In this document: positions 10,287-19,029 of the stretch, piece by piece | How positions within the stretch are numbered: the first letter of the stretch is position 1 | Layout of the letters: each line of letters begins with the position of its first letter | NCBI GenBank assembly: GCA_019636615.1 | Contig: JAHBXF010000001.1 | Span: 1,550,001-1,614,000, forward strand | Reading direction: 5' to 3' | Length of the DNA: 64,000 nucleotides | Origin: Phycisphaeraceae bacterium | Lineage (GTDB): Bacteria; Planctomycetota; Phycisphaerae; Phycisphaerales; UBA1924 | Program-made: the position numbers and the translations under genes | The notes under the pieces: generated by a model | What the model was told of the DNA's origin: nothing | The model's database searches: none | Seen by the model: only the letters and a program-made list of their open reading frames with translations

Positions 10287-10315
10287 ATCATACCACGAAC
10301 TCGCTGCGGTGTTCA
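10287..10315 (-). promoter_or_regulatory. Promoter of the PA0069-family gene
   Basis: On the minus strand TGAACA (10310-10315) and TATGAT (10287-10292) are separated by 17 bases. The -10 box ends eight bases before the ATG, placing the transcript start at or next to the start codon. Confidence 0.55.
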
Positions 10316-10494
10316 GTCTTTGGTAGGATTTTTGGGGCGGGGGAGAGCGAGAAGGCGCGGCGGTTTTGATGCGTGGGGAAGCCTTGGTGGGGAGGAGTAG
10401 GGAGTTCAGCCTCTCAAGGGCCCGATTACCCTGACCCCTTGCCTGGAAGGCTTGAGATTCGGCCCGCGTTCGTGCATCTTAGAGACGATTCGCG

Positions 10495-10500
10495 TACCCT
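10495..10500 (+). promoter_or_regulatory. -10 box for leaderless transcription of the methyltransferase
   Basis: TACCCT lies six bases before the ATG at 10507 and no Shine-Dalgarno sequence is present. No clear -35 box is seen. Confidence 0.5.
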
Positions 10501-10506
10501 CTGCCA

Positions 10507-12117
10507 ATGGCTCCGACGGGTACGGACACCCTGAACGTACGAGTATCGCGGCCTGTCGCAGGAGACGCGGGGCTTGTTGCGTCGGTGGTGCGACGGACGG
10601 CCCGCCATATGGCCGCGACCGCTGATAAGGAGCGCAAGGCCATCGCCCAGATCTTCACGCCCGCGAGCGTGGCCCGGTTCATGGCCGGGCGGATGTCGCG
10701 CATCGGCGACGAGTTCACATTCATCGACGCGGGCGCGGGGGTGGGTGTGCTGGCGGCGGCGATGTGCGAGCGGATCGCGGGCTTGCCCAAGCCGCGCCGC
10801 GTGGTGGCCGAGTTGTATGAGACCGACCCTGCGGTGCTCCCCACGCTTCGGCGAACCATCGCAGAGTGCCGGAAAGCACTCGCCGCGCATGGGCACCACC
10901 TGAACGCGACGATCATTGAGGAAGACTTCGTCCTCCGCCGGCCAGCGGCGTCGCTCTATGCGCCCGCTCCCCGCACCGGGTACGCCGATGTCGTCATCAT
11001 GAACCCGCCGTATGCGAAATTGGCCAAAGACTCGCCGCAGGCGCGGGCGTTTGCGGAAATTGTGCACGGGCAGCCGAATGTGTACGCCCTGTTCATGGCC
11101 GCCGCTGTCGAGTTGCTGCGCCCCGGCGGGGAGTTGGTCGCCATCACGCCACGGAGTTTCTGCAACGGGCTCTATTTTCGTGAGTTTCGGCGTTGGTTGC
11201 TTGCCCGCGTGAGCCTTCGGCACGTTCACTTGTTCGAGTCGCGCCGCGCGACGTTCAAAGACTCCGAAGTGCTGCAAGAGAGCATCATCACTGTGGCGAC
11301 AAAGCAGAACGTGCAGGCCGCTGAAGTGCTGCTCAGCGTTTCGCACGGTGCGGAGTTAGATGAGGCCAAGCCGTGGCCGCTCTCGGCGAGCACGATCATC
11401 GACGACCCGGCGGGAGACTGTGTTATCCGGCTTCCCGCCGAGCCCATCGACCTGGAGATCATGCGGGTGGTAGAGTCGTGGTCGGGTTCGTTTGCCGAAC
11501 GAGGGCTGAGGATATCTACAGGGCCTGTCGTGACCTTCCGCGCGACGGAGTACCTGCTGAACACTGCTAACCACCCGGATGCGGTTCCGCTTTTGTCGAT
11601 CCACAACGTTCGGCCATTCGCCACTGTCTGGCCTGTAGCCAAGGGGAGCAAGCCCATCGCCCTGCGGGCAACCAACGGCGCGGTTTCGCTCGTTGTGCCC
11701 GCACAAAACTACGTGCTTGTTCGGCGATTCAGCGCGAAAGAGGAGCGGCGGCGTTTGACGGCGTCGCCGTACATCCCGTCATCGCACGAGCGCCGCCGTC
11801 CAGTAGCACTCGAGAACCACATCAACTACGTGACGCACACACGCCGCGAGTTGAGCGAAGACGAAGTGCGGGGATTGGTCGCGCTCTTCAACTCGGCGCT
11901 GCTTGACCGCTACTTCCGCGTCGTCAGCGGGAATACGCAGGTGAACGCGACTGAGATCCGCTCGATGCCGTTCCCAGACCTTCAGATCATCACCCGCATC
12001 GGCAAGTATGTTGCCGGCCTTGATCAGAACAATCGGGACGAGATCGAATCGCGAGTGCTTGAGGTGCTCGGCGTGCCGCCCGCGTTGCTTGGTCTCGCTT
12101 CGGAGGTTGGTGAGTGA
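10507..12117 (+). CDS. N6-adenine DNA methyltransferase of a BsuBI/PstI-type R-M system
   Basis: This 536-residue enzyme has the cofactor-binding motif F-I-D-A-G-A-G-V-G (about 72-80) and the catalytic N-P-P-Y at residues 166-169. The layout and length match M.PstI and M.BsuBI (about 500 residues), gamma-class adenine methylases with a C-terminal target-recognition region. It should protect the host at the site cut by the neighbouring nuclease; PstI and BsuBI recognise CTGCAG, and I infer but cannot prove the same site here. CTGCAG occurs in this window, for example at 4932, 17724 and 25843. The TGA stop overlaps the GTG of the nuclease gene, so both are translated from one message. Confidence 0.9.
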   Translation: MAPTGTDTLNVRVSRPVAGDAGLVASVVRRTARHMAATADKERKAIAQIFTPASVARFMAGRMSRIGDEFTFIDAGAGVGVLAAAMCERIAGLPKPRRVVAELYETDPAVLPTLRRTIAECRKALAAHGHHLNATIIEEDFVLRRPAASLYAPAPRTGYADVVIMNPPYAKLAKDSPQARAFAEIVHGQPNVYALFMAAAVELLRPGGELVAITPRSFCNGLYFREFRRWLLARVSLRHVHLFESRRATFKDSEVLQESIITVATKQNVQAAEVLLSVSHGAELDEAKPWPLSASTIIDDPAGDCVIRLPAEPIDLEIMRVVESWSGSFAERGLRISTGPVVTFRATEYLLNTANHPDAVPLLSIHNVRPFATVWPVAKGSKPIALRATNGAVSLVVPAQNYVLVRRFSAKEERRRLTASPYIPSSHERRRPVALENHINYVTHTRRELSEDEVRGLVALFNSALLDRYFRVVSGNTQVNATEIRSMPFPDLQIITRIGKYVAGLDQNNRDEIESRVLEVLGVPPALLGLASEVGE

Positions 12118-13055
12118 AAAAGATCGACGCTGCGGTATCTATCTTGGTTGACATGGGGCTGCCGCGCGCTCAGCAGAACGAGCGTTCTGGGCTCACGCTG
12201 CTTGCGCTGGCCGGGCTGAAACCCCGAACCCCGTGGAGGTCGGCCGCTACGCCGCTGCTCCGCACCGTGGACATCATGAACTTCATGAGAGATGCGTACA
12301 AGAAGGACTACGCCCCCAACAGCCGAGAAACAATCCGTCGTCAGACGCTCCATCAGTTTGAGCAAGCTCGACTGGTTGACCGGAATCCCGACAATCCCGC
12401 ACGGGCGACGAACAGCGGCAGGACCGCCAATTGTCTGACCGATGCCACCCTCGCCGTGATACGCGCGTTTGGAGATAGTCTTGCGTACAAGGCCGCTGTC
12501 GCAGACTTCAAGCAGCGATTCGGCGAGCTGAGCATCGCCTATCGCGGCACGAGAGAACAGCACCGCGTGCCGTTGGTGTTGCCCGACGGCAAGGCGGTGT
12601 TGCTGTCGGCTGGTGAGCACAACGTCTTACAGGCCGCGATCGTTCGCGATTTTGGCCCACGCTTCGCCCCCGGCGCACGCGTGCTCTATCTTGGCGACAC
12701 CGCCGACAAGCACATCATCATGGAAGCCGCCACACTCGCAGGGTTAGGTGTCACGCTCACCGAACACGACAAGCTTCCGGACGTGGTCCTCTATGACGAT
12801 AAGCGAGGGTGGTTGTTCCTTGTCGAGGCAGTCACCTCGCACGGGCCGGTGTCGCCCAAGCGACGCCGTGAACTCGAAGACGTCTTTGCCGCGTGCAAGT
12901 TGGGCCGCGTGTATGTAACGGCCTTCCCGGATGCCGCGACATTCCGCCGGTATGCGGCTGATATCGCGTGGGAGACGGAAGTGTGGCTCGCTGACAACTC
13001 CGACCACATGATCCACTTCAATGGGGACAAGTTCCTTGGCCCATACAAGAAGTAG
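12114..13055 (+). CDS. BsuBI/PstI family type II restriction endonuclease
   Basis: This 313-residue enzyme is close in length to R.BsuBI (316) and R.PstI (326). The N-terminal half is a helical, winged-helix-like region; the C-terminal half carries the nuclease core, with L-P-D-V-V (Asp223) and the family block L-V-E-A-V-T-S-H-G-P-V-S holding Glu238, the expected PD-(D/E)xK-type metal ligands. It starts at GTG 12114, with GGAGG at 12102-12106, and overlaps the methylase stop (GTGA). The nuclease lying immediately after the methylase in one operon is the usual safe order. Recognition of CTGCAG is inferred from the family only. Confidence 0.93.
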   Translation: MKKIDAAVSILVDMGLPRAQQNERSGLTLLALAGLKPRTPWRSAATPLLRTVDIMNFMRDAYKKDYAPNSRETIRRQTLHQFEQARLVDRNPDNPARATNSGRTANCLTDATLAVIRAFGDSLAYKAAVADFKQRFGELSIAYRGTREQHRVPLVLPDGKAVLLSAGEHNVLQAAIVRDFGPRFAPGARVLYLGDTADKHIIMEAATLAGLGVTLTEHDKLPDVVLYDDKRGWLFLVEAVTSHGPVSPKRRRELEDVFAACKLGRVYVTAFPDAATFRRYAADIAWETEVWLADNSDHMIHFNGDKFLGPYKK

Positions 13056-13437
13056 CAGGCCTCAAGCCGTTCCGGCCAATGCATGTGATTTAAAATCGTT
13101 GGACGTCATGTTGCCGCGTCAGGCCATCGATGCGACAACGAGTATCCAGCGTGCGCAGAATGGCGGCTCGTTGAGCAGGTCGATGTCTCTCGCGGCAATC
13201 TGAAATCAGCGAGAGTAACACAGATACAGGGTTTATTCCATCCTTGGTCGCTGTGCGTCGTTTCATCCAGCGCACACGCGGGTTCGGTGCGTGGCAAGCT
13301 AACGTCTTTCCTACTTCTTTGTCGCTGCGAGACGGTTGTGATTCAAGTGTTTCGTGCCGTGGGTGTCGCGGCGCGGCTGCGGCTCGCTCGTCAACTTGTC
13401 GCCACTCCTGCCGCGCCGCTGAGCGAAGCCACCAAAG
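13056..13437. other. Gene-free stretch between R-M system and tRNA-Arg
   Basis: No convincing gene is seen in these 382 bases. The stretch is less GC-rich than average near 13090-13320 and could be part of the imported R-M segment. I found no integrase or clear direct repeat of the tRNA 3' end. Confidence 0.5.
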
Positions 13438-13511
13438 CACCCGAGGGCGGGCTCGAACCGCCGACCTGCGGTTTAGGAAACCGCCGCTCTATCCAACTGA
13501 GCTACCCGGGC
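13438..13511 (-). tRNA. tRNA-Arg (anticodon CCU)
   Basis: Read on the minus strand, the sequence folds into a full cloverleaf of 74 bases. The acceptor arm is GCCCGGG with CTCGGGT (G-U pairs at positions 1-72 and 6-67). The D arm is GCTC/GAGC. The anticodon arm GCGGT/ACCGC has the loop TTCCTAA, giving anticodon CCU for Arg codon AGG. The T arm GGCGG/CCGCC has the loop TTCGAGC. The 3' CCA is not encoded. It is transcribed toward the R-M genes, with 380 bases between them, a position often used for integration of mobile DNA. Confidence 0.93.
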
Positions 13512-13518
13512 ACGCCCT

Positions 13519-13524
13519 AGTTTA
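13519..13524 (-). promoter_or_regulatory. Probable -10 box of the tRNA-Arg gene
   Basis: TAAACT on the minus strand ends seven bases before the mature 5' end of the tRNA. No clear -35 box is seen. Confidence 0.35.
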
Positions 13525-13749
13525 TGCGTGCGGGGCGTAGGGGGGATGGTGGCGGGGAAGGGCGTGGCGGGGCGTGTCGGGGCGCGATGCGGCGACGTGT
13601 GCTCTGGCGTGGTGTGGCAGGGCGCCTCGTGTCGCTGATCGAGTGACTTGGCCGTGACGGCGAGTGCCGTGCGGGCATCGGCGCATCCATGATCTTCTGG
13701 GCAGGGTCTTCGATCGCACGCTCATGAGGGCGTGGCGTGCCGCGCCGGT

Positions 13750-14712
13750 TCAGTACACCTCGAGGAACACGCGGCGTGTCGGGGCGACCTGTTTGTGGAT
13801 CATGCGGCGGTCCCAGGCTTCCGGGGGGCCGGCGGAGTCATCGACGGCGAGGTACTGCGCGAGGGCCTCGGGGGGCAGGGTGTTGGCGAGGGTCTGCATC
13901 ACGCCCAGTTCCATGCCCGCGATGCCGCAGATGTAGACAAGCGTGCGCTCTGAGCAGAGCATCGGCGCGAGGCTGTCGCGGTGTGTTGAGAGTCGCTGGT
14001 GAACATACATGCCCGGGCCGCCGTCTTCCTGCCGTTCGCGGCTGATGGCGGTGATGTAGGTCAGGCCCGGATGCGCGGCGGCCATGGCGGTGAGTTCGCG
14101 GTGATAGAGAAGATCGCTGGCGTAGGGCGAACCCATGATGAGCGTGATGCGTGAGGAGGGGGCGGTGCGCAAGAGTTCGAGGATCATGCCGCGGAAGGGG
14201 GCGATGCCCGTGCCTGTGGCGATGAAGACGTAGTCGTGGAGGGTGGGGTCGGCGGGGAGGACGAAGCGTTTGCCGCTGGGGCCGGTGAGGGTGACGCTGT
14301 CGCCCTCGCGCAGGTTGCAGAGGTAGTTGGAGGCCACGCCCAGAAAGAGGGCGTGGGTCTCCCAGTGTTCGTCGATGGTGCGTTTGACGGTGGTGGCGAC
14401 GATCTTGCCTTCGCCGTCTTCGCCGAAAGAAGGGGAAGCCAGGGAGTAGAGGCGCAGTTTGTGGGGCTTGCCGGCGTTGTCGAGCCCCGGGGGCACCACA
14501 CCGAAGGATTGGCCGGCGCGGAAGGCGCCTTCGAGGGGCGTGCCGGAGATATCAAAGGCGATGTGGCGCACAAAGCCCGCGGCCTTGGCGCTGGCCGTGC
14601 AGCGGCGCGTTTCAACCACCCTACCCACGCAGGGCGCGGCCGGGGAGGCCAGGTGCATGCGCACCTCGGTGAGCGTGGGAAGACCGGGAACACCCTGGGA
14701 AGTGGTTGACAT
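13750..14712 (-). CDS. Plant-type ferredoxin--NADP(+) reductase
   Basis: This 320-residue protein has the two-domain FNR layout. The FAD domain carries R-L-Y-S at residues 87-90, the family's R-x-Y-S motif. The NADP domain has G-T-G-I-A-P-F-R-G-M and the late Y-I-C-G-I-A-G-M-E block. The protein ends V-F-L-E-V-Y, with the C-terminal Tyr that stacks on the flavin. These features indicate the plant-type FNR group. It transfers electrons between reduced ferredoxin or flavodoxin and NADP(H). It stands alone, divergent from the HAD gene, with about 60 bases between the two starts. No partner ferredoxin gene is in the window. Confidence 0.92.
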   Translation of the reverse strand: MSTTSQGVPGLPTLTEVRMHLASPAAPCVGRVVETRRCTASAKAAGFVRHIAFDISGTPLEGAFRAGQSFGVVPPGLDNAGKPHKLRLYSLASPSFGEDGEGKIVATTVKRTIDEHWETHALFLGVASNYLCNLREGDSVTLTGPSGKRFVLPADPTLHDYVFIATGTGIAPFRGMILELLRTAPSSRITLIMGSPYASDLLYHRELTAMAAAHPGLTYITAISRERQEDGGPGMYVHQRLSTHRDSLAPMLCSERTLVYICGIAGMELGVMQTLANTLPPEALAQYLAVDDSAGPPEAWDRRMIHKQVAPTRRVFLEVY

Positions 14713-14757
14713 GACCTGTGATTGTTGGCAAACCGCGGCGGGGGCGCGGCGGGCGCG

Positions 14758-14763
14758 TACGCT
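14758..14763 (+). promoter_or_regulatory. -10 box of the HAD hydrolase gene
   Basis: TACGCT lies eight bases before the ATG at 14772, with no Shine-Dalgarno sequence, so the transcript is probably leaderless. Confidence 0.5.
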
Positions 14764-14771
14764 GTGGCCCC

Positions 14772-15479
14772 ATGCTGCTTCTCTTTGATATCGATGCCAC
14801 GCTGCTCTCGACGCGCGGCGCGGGGGTGGCGGCGATGCGCGAGGCGGCCTCGCGGCGCTTTGGCGTAGAGTTTTCGACGCAGGGCATCGAGTTCGCGGGC
14901 AGGCTCGATCCGTTGATCATCGGCGACATGCTGCGACGGCACGGGGTGGATGACACCCCGCAGCATCATGCCGCGGTGCGCGCCGAGTATGCGCGCCTCA
15001 TGCAGGAACGCATGGCAGCGCCGGGCGCGGCCAGTGCGCTGCCCGGCGTGCACGAACTTCTGGAGAGTGTGTGGGCGGCGGCCGGCGCGGGCCGGGGCGT
15101 GGTGGGGCTGCTCACCGGCAACTACGCCGAAACGGGGCGGATGAAACTGCACGCGGCGGGCATCGACAGCGCCCGCTTCGCGGTGGCGGCCTGGGGTGAT
15201 GACTCACCCACCGATCCGCCCACGCGCGACTCGCTTCCCGCGGTGGCGGCGGCGCGTGCGTCGCGTCTGTCGGGGCGTGAGTTCCGGGGCCGATCCATCG
15301 TGATCATCGGCGACACGCCGCACGATGTTCGCGCGGCCAAGGCCTGCGGCGGCCGGTGCCTGGCCGTGGCCACGGGCTCGTACAGCGCGGGCGTGCTGCG
15401 GGCGGCGGGGGCGGATGTTGTTGTGGAAAACCTGTCGAATACCCAAGAAATCGGCGCGTGGCTGTGGGGAGATGTCTGA
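14772..15479 (+). CDS. HAD family hydrolase (phosphoglycolate phosphatase-like)
   Basis: This 235-residue protein opens with the HAD nucleophile motif F-D-I-D-A-T-L-L, followed by a helical cap. Motif II is L-L-T-G-N-Y, and the acidic motif is G-D-T-P-H-D-V-R-A-A-K near the C-terminus. The pattern matches HAD phosphatases of the Gph group, which hydrolyse small phosphomonoesters such as 2-phosphoglycolate. The ATG at 14772 was chosen because the frame upstream is low complexity and the -10 box sits just before it. It is divergent from the FNR gene. The substrate is not predictable from the sequence. Confidence 0.87.
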   Translation: MLLLFDIDATLLSTRGAGVAAMREAASRRFGVEFSTQGIEFAGRLDPLIIGDMLRRHGVDDTPQHHAAVRAEYARLMQERMAAPGAASALPGVHELLESVWAAAGAGRGVVGLLTGNYAETGRMKLHAAGIDSARFAVAAWGDDSPTDPPTRDSLPAVAAARASRLSGREFRGRSIVIIGDTPHDVRAAKACGGRCLAVATGSYSAGVLRAAGADVVVENLSNTQEIGAWLWGDV

Positions 15480-15592
15480 AAAAGTCGGCCCTGCGGCCCC
15501 GAAGCGGGGGATGTTTTAGGACAGCGCGTCAGAAACGGCGCCCGGGGTGAAGGAAAAGCCCCGAGGTCGTAGGAAAACCCGGGCGCAGCTCC

Positions 15593-15598
15593 TACAGT
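15593..15598 (+). promoter_or_regulatory. -10 box upstream of the 15626 gene
   Basis: TACAGT lies 27 bases before the ATG, leaving a short leader that contains GGGAG and AAGG elements. Confidence 0.35.
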
Positions 15599-15625
15599 GA
15601 GTCTTTGGCAGGGAGACGTAAGGCG

Positions 15626-16372
15626 ATGTCCGACAGTTACAAAGCACTGTGCACCGACTTCTACGTGAACCAGAAGTTAGCGGTGAAGATGGAACTGCCG
15701 CGGACGCGCGAGACGGTCCTTGACCTTTTCGAACGCATCCGGCGGCAGTTCCCCTCGATGAAGGCGTTCCGGCGCTACCGCGACGAGTACGCGCTCGAGA
15801 GCCCGCAGAGCGAGATGCCCCACCGCTGGGCGGCGATGCGCAACAACCACATCCGCACGGGCACGGTGAACCCCCCGAGCATGGTCGAGGCCTACGCGCT
15901 GCACAAGCACGTGCTCGAGACCGCGCCGGCGTATATGTCCATCAGTGCGCTTGATGTGGACTATGTCGAACTGCTCTACGGCTTCGACCTGGCGGCCATG
16001 GGCAACCACGACGCGATCGTGCTCGAAGCGCTGATCCCCGGTTCGCCCCTCTCGGCCTTGCTCGACATCCCCGGCTCACGGGCGCTCGAGTGCCAGCCGA
16101 TGGTCGGCCTGACGCTGGGCGAGGGGCGCGAGTTCCAGGTGTACTTTGAGGTGAAGACGCGGCCCGCGGCCGGCCAGCCGCGCGACCCCGAAGGGGGCGA
16201 CCCCATCAGCGTCTTCCTCACGCTGCGCAAGATGGGCCCGATCGACGACGTGAAGGAACTTCCCCGCGTTCTCTCGCTGCTGGCAGAGAAGGGTGAGGAA
16301 CTGGTGCAGCAGCGGGTGATCCCCGGGTTGCTCGTTCCCATCCGCGAGGCCATCGCCTCGGGCAATGCCTGA
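15626..16372 (+). CDS. Protein of unknown function
   Basis: I do not recognise this 248-residue protein. It has no signal peptide or membrane segment. The N-terminal half is charged and helical (about residues 25-75). The middle contains a run of alternating strands near V-D-Y-V-E-L-L-Y-G-F-D and R-E-F-Q-V-Y-F-E-V-K, and the C-terminus is helical. The codon use matches neighbouring core genes, so it is likely an old resident, perhaps lineage-specific. The ATG at 15626 follows AAGG and a -10-like TACAGT; an in-frame TTG at 15605 is less likely. It precedes a small membrane protein gene and clpX on the same strand. Confidence 0.7.
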   Translation: MSDSYKALCTDFYVNQKLAVKMELPRTRETVLDLFERIRRQFPSMKAFRRYRDEYALESPQSEMPHRWAAMRNNHIRTGTVNPPSMVEAYALHKHVLETAPAYMSISALDVDYVELLYGFDLAAMGNHDAIVLEALIPGSPLSALLDIPGSRALECQPMVGLTLGEGREFQVYFEVKTRPAAGQPRDPEGGDPISVFLTLRKMGPIDDVKELPRVLSLLAEKGEELVQQRVIPGLLVPIREAIASGNA

Positions 16373-16574
16373 AGCCGTGGCCGGCGGCCACTCCCCCGAA
16401 AAGAGGGCGCGAGGGTGCGCCCCGGCGCGACGTGAGGGCGAGCGTGCAACCAGCCGACCCGCGACGGCGTAGACAGTTCAAGACAGGCGGCCCCTCGCGA
16501 GCGGCACGCGGTGTGCGGTGCGCCCCGTGCGGGCGCGTGGCATTGCCCCGGGCACGGAGGGAGCGGAAGCAGGC

Positions 16575-16967
16575 ATGGCGATGCACGTATGGATGGCGAT
16601 GCTGCCGGCGATGGTGAACAACACCGGCGCGCCCGCGCGTGCGCGCGACACGGGCAGCGTGCTGCTGTGGGTGTCGCTGCTGCTGGGCCTGCTCATCGCC
16701 GGCGGGCTCTTTGCGATGTGGATGCGCCGGCGATTGCTCGCGGCCGATGCGGCCGGCGAGGCGGGCGCGGGGCTGCTGGAAGGCATGCGGCGGATGCGCG
16801 ATGAGGGCAAGATCTCGCCCGAGGAATACGACTCGATGCGGCGGGCCATCACCAGGCGCAGCGTCGCGGCGATGGAGGCGCGGCTCGAAGCCGCCGAAGA
16901 GAAAAAGAAAGGGCGTTCGGGCACCCGAACAGGCAGCAAGCCTCCGATAACACGCGGCGATGCCTGA
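16575..16967 (+). CDS. Small single-pass membrane protein with SHOCT-like tail
   Basis: This 130-residue protein has one strong transmembrane segment (about residues 30-50, V-L-L-W-V-S-L-L-L-G-L-L). A cytoplasmic tail follows in which L-L-E-G-M-R-R-M-R-D-E-G-K-I-S-P-E-E-Y resembles the short SHOCT-type motif (leader, then G-x-I-(S/T)-x-E-E-(Y/F)). SHOCT motifs occur at the ends of many bacterial membrane proteins and may mediate oligomerisation. The start at 16575 follows GGAGCGG. It lies about 190 bases upstream of clpX, possibly in the same transcription direction only by chance. Confidence 0.65.
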   Translation: MAMHVWMAMLPAMVNNTGAPARARDTGSVLLWVSLLLGLLIAGGLFAMWMRRRLLAADAAGEAGAGLLEGMRRMRDEGKISPEEYDSMRRAITRRSVAAMEARLEAAEEKKKGRSGTRTGSKPPITRGDA

Positions 16968-17075
16968 GCGATGACGCGGGGCATGAGGAAGCGTTCCAGC
17001 GGCGGATGTCGCGGGACCGATAGAAGACGGAATCAGTCCGGGCGGTCGCGTGGAGAACGCGCGGGCGAGTGTCGA

Positions 17076-17081
17076 TACAGT
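17076..17081 (+). promoter_or_regulatory. Possible clpX -10 box
   Basis: TACAGT lies 78 bases before the clpX ATG. It is supported only by similarity to other boxes in the window. Confidence 0.3.
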
Positions 17082-17159
17082 GTTGTGAACGTGCGTGGGA
17101 GAGACACCCGCACGGGGGAAGAGCAGAACAAACACCACGGGCGGGACGAAGAGGATTTC

Positions 17160-18491
<1,332 letters not shown>

Positions 18492-18526
18492 GCCGGCACC
18501 CCGGCGCCGCAAACAAGGAGCCCGCG

Positions 18527-18826
18527 TTGATCTCTCGCCATTGGAGGGGCCTGGCCCGCGCGGCGTGCGCAGAAGACTACGTGCGCCACCTGCGCGACGA
18601 GACCTTCCCCGCGATCGCGAGGCTCCCGGGCTTTGTCGGCGCGTCGATCCTTCGGCGCGACCTGCCCGAGGGCGTCGAGTTTCTCATCGTGACGCGGTGG
18701 GATTCGCTCGATTCCGTCCGCGCCTTCGCCGGTGACGACATCAGCCTCGCCGTTGTTCCTCCGCACGTGCAAGACATGATGGCCGACTTTGACCGCACCG
18801 TCAGCCACTATGAAGTCGTGCAGTAA
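18527..18826 (+). CDS. ABM-fold (antibiotic biosynthesis monooxygenase-like) protein
   Basis: This 99-residue protein begins at a TTG, chosen because AAGGAG ends six bases before it. The sequence follows the ferredoxin-like ABM pattern: a helix (D-Y-V-R-H-L-R-D-E-T-F-P-A), P-G-F-V-G-A-S-I-L-R-R, the strand V-E-F-L-I-V-T-R-W, then D-S-L-D-S-V-R-A-F-A-G. Proteins of this shape are often listed as antibiotic biosynthesis monooxygenase or dabb-like with no assigned substrate. It follows clpX by 35 bases and may share its transcript. A second member of the fold is at 8729-9043. Confidence 0.72.
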   Translation: MISRHWRGLARAACAEDYVRHLRDETFPAIARLPGFVGASILRRDLPEGVEFLIVTRWDSLDSVRAFAGDDISLAVVPPHVQDMMADFDRTVSHYEVVQ

Positions 18827-18964
18827 CGCGGCCGTGCGCCATCGCACTCCCGCCCTCCACTGTCGCTCTCCACTCAAGCCCTCCGCCCCCTCCGCGCCCG
18901 GGGCGTCATCTCGGCGGGCGTTGAGTGTGTGCGCGCGCACTCACGCCGCCATGACAGAACAACA

Positions 18965-18988
18965 CGCCGCCCTGTGTTGAGGGCGGCG
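18965..18988 (-). terminator. Hairpin, probable terminator of the 19030-20628 gene
   Basis: A perfect nine-base-pair stem (CGCCGCCCT/AGGGCGGCG) with a six-base loop is followed on the minus strand by a T-rich but interrupted stretch (TGTTGTTCTG). It lies 41 bases beyond the stop of the minus-strand gene. Confidence 0.5.
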
Positions 18989-19029
18989 CATGTCGGGTGA
19001 TGCGGATTGAATGCAGCGGCGGAGCCGGA

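Noticed and set aside
13056-13437. Small genes between the R-M system and the tRNA
   Set aside because: The short open frames have no ribosome-binding site, no domain and no consistent codon pattern.
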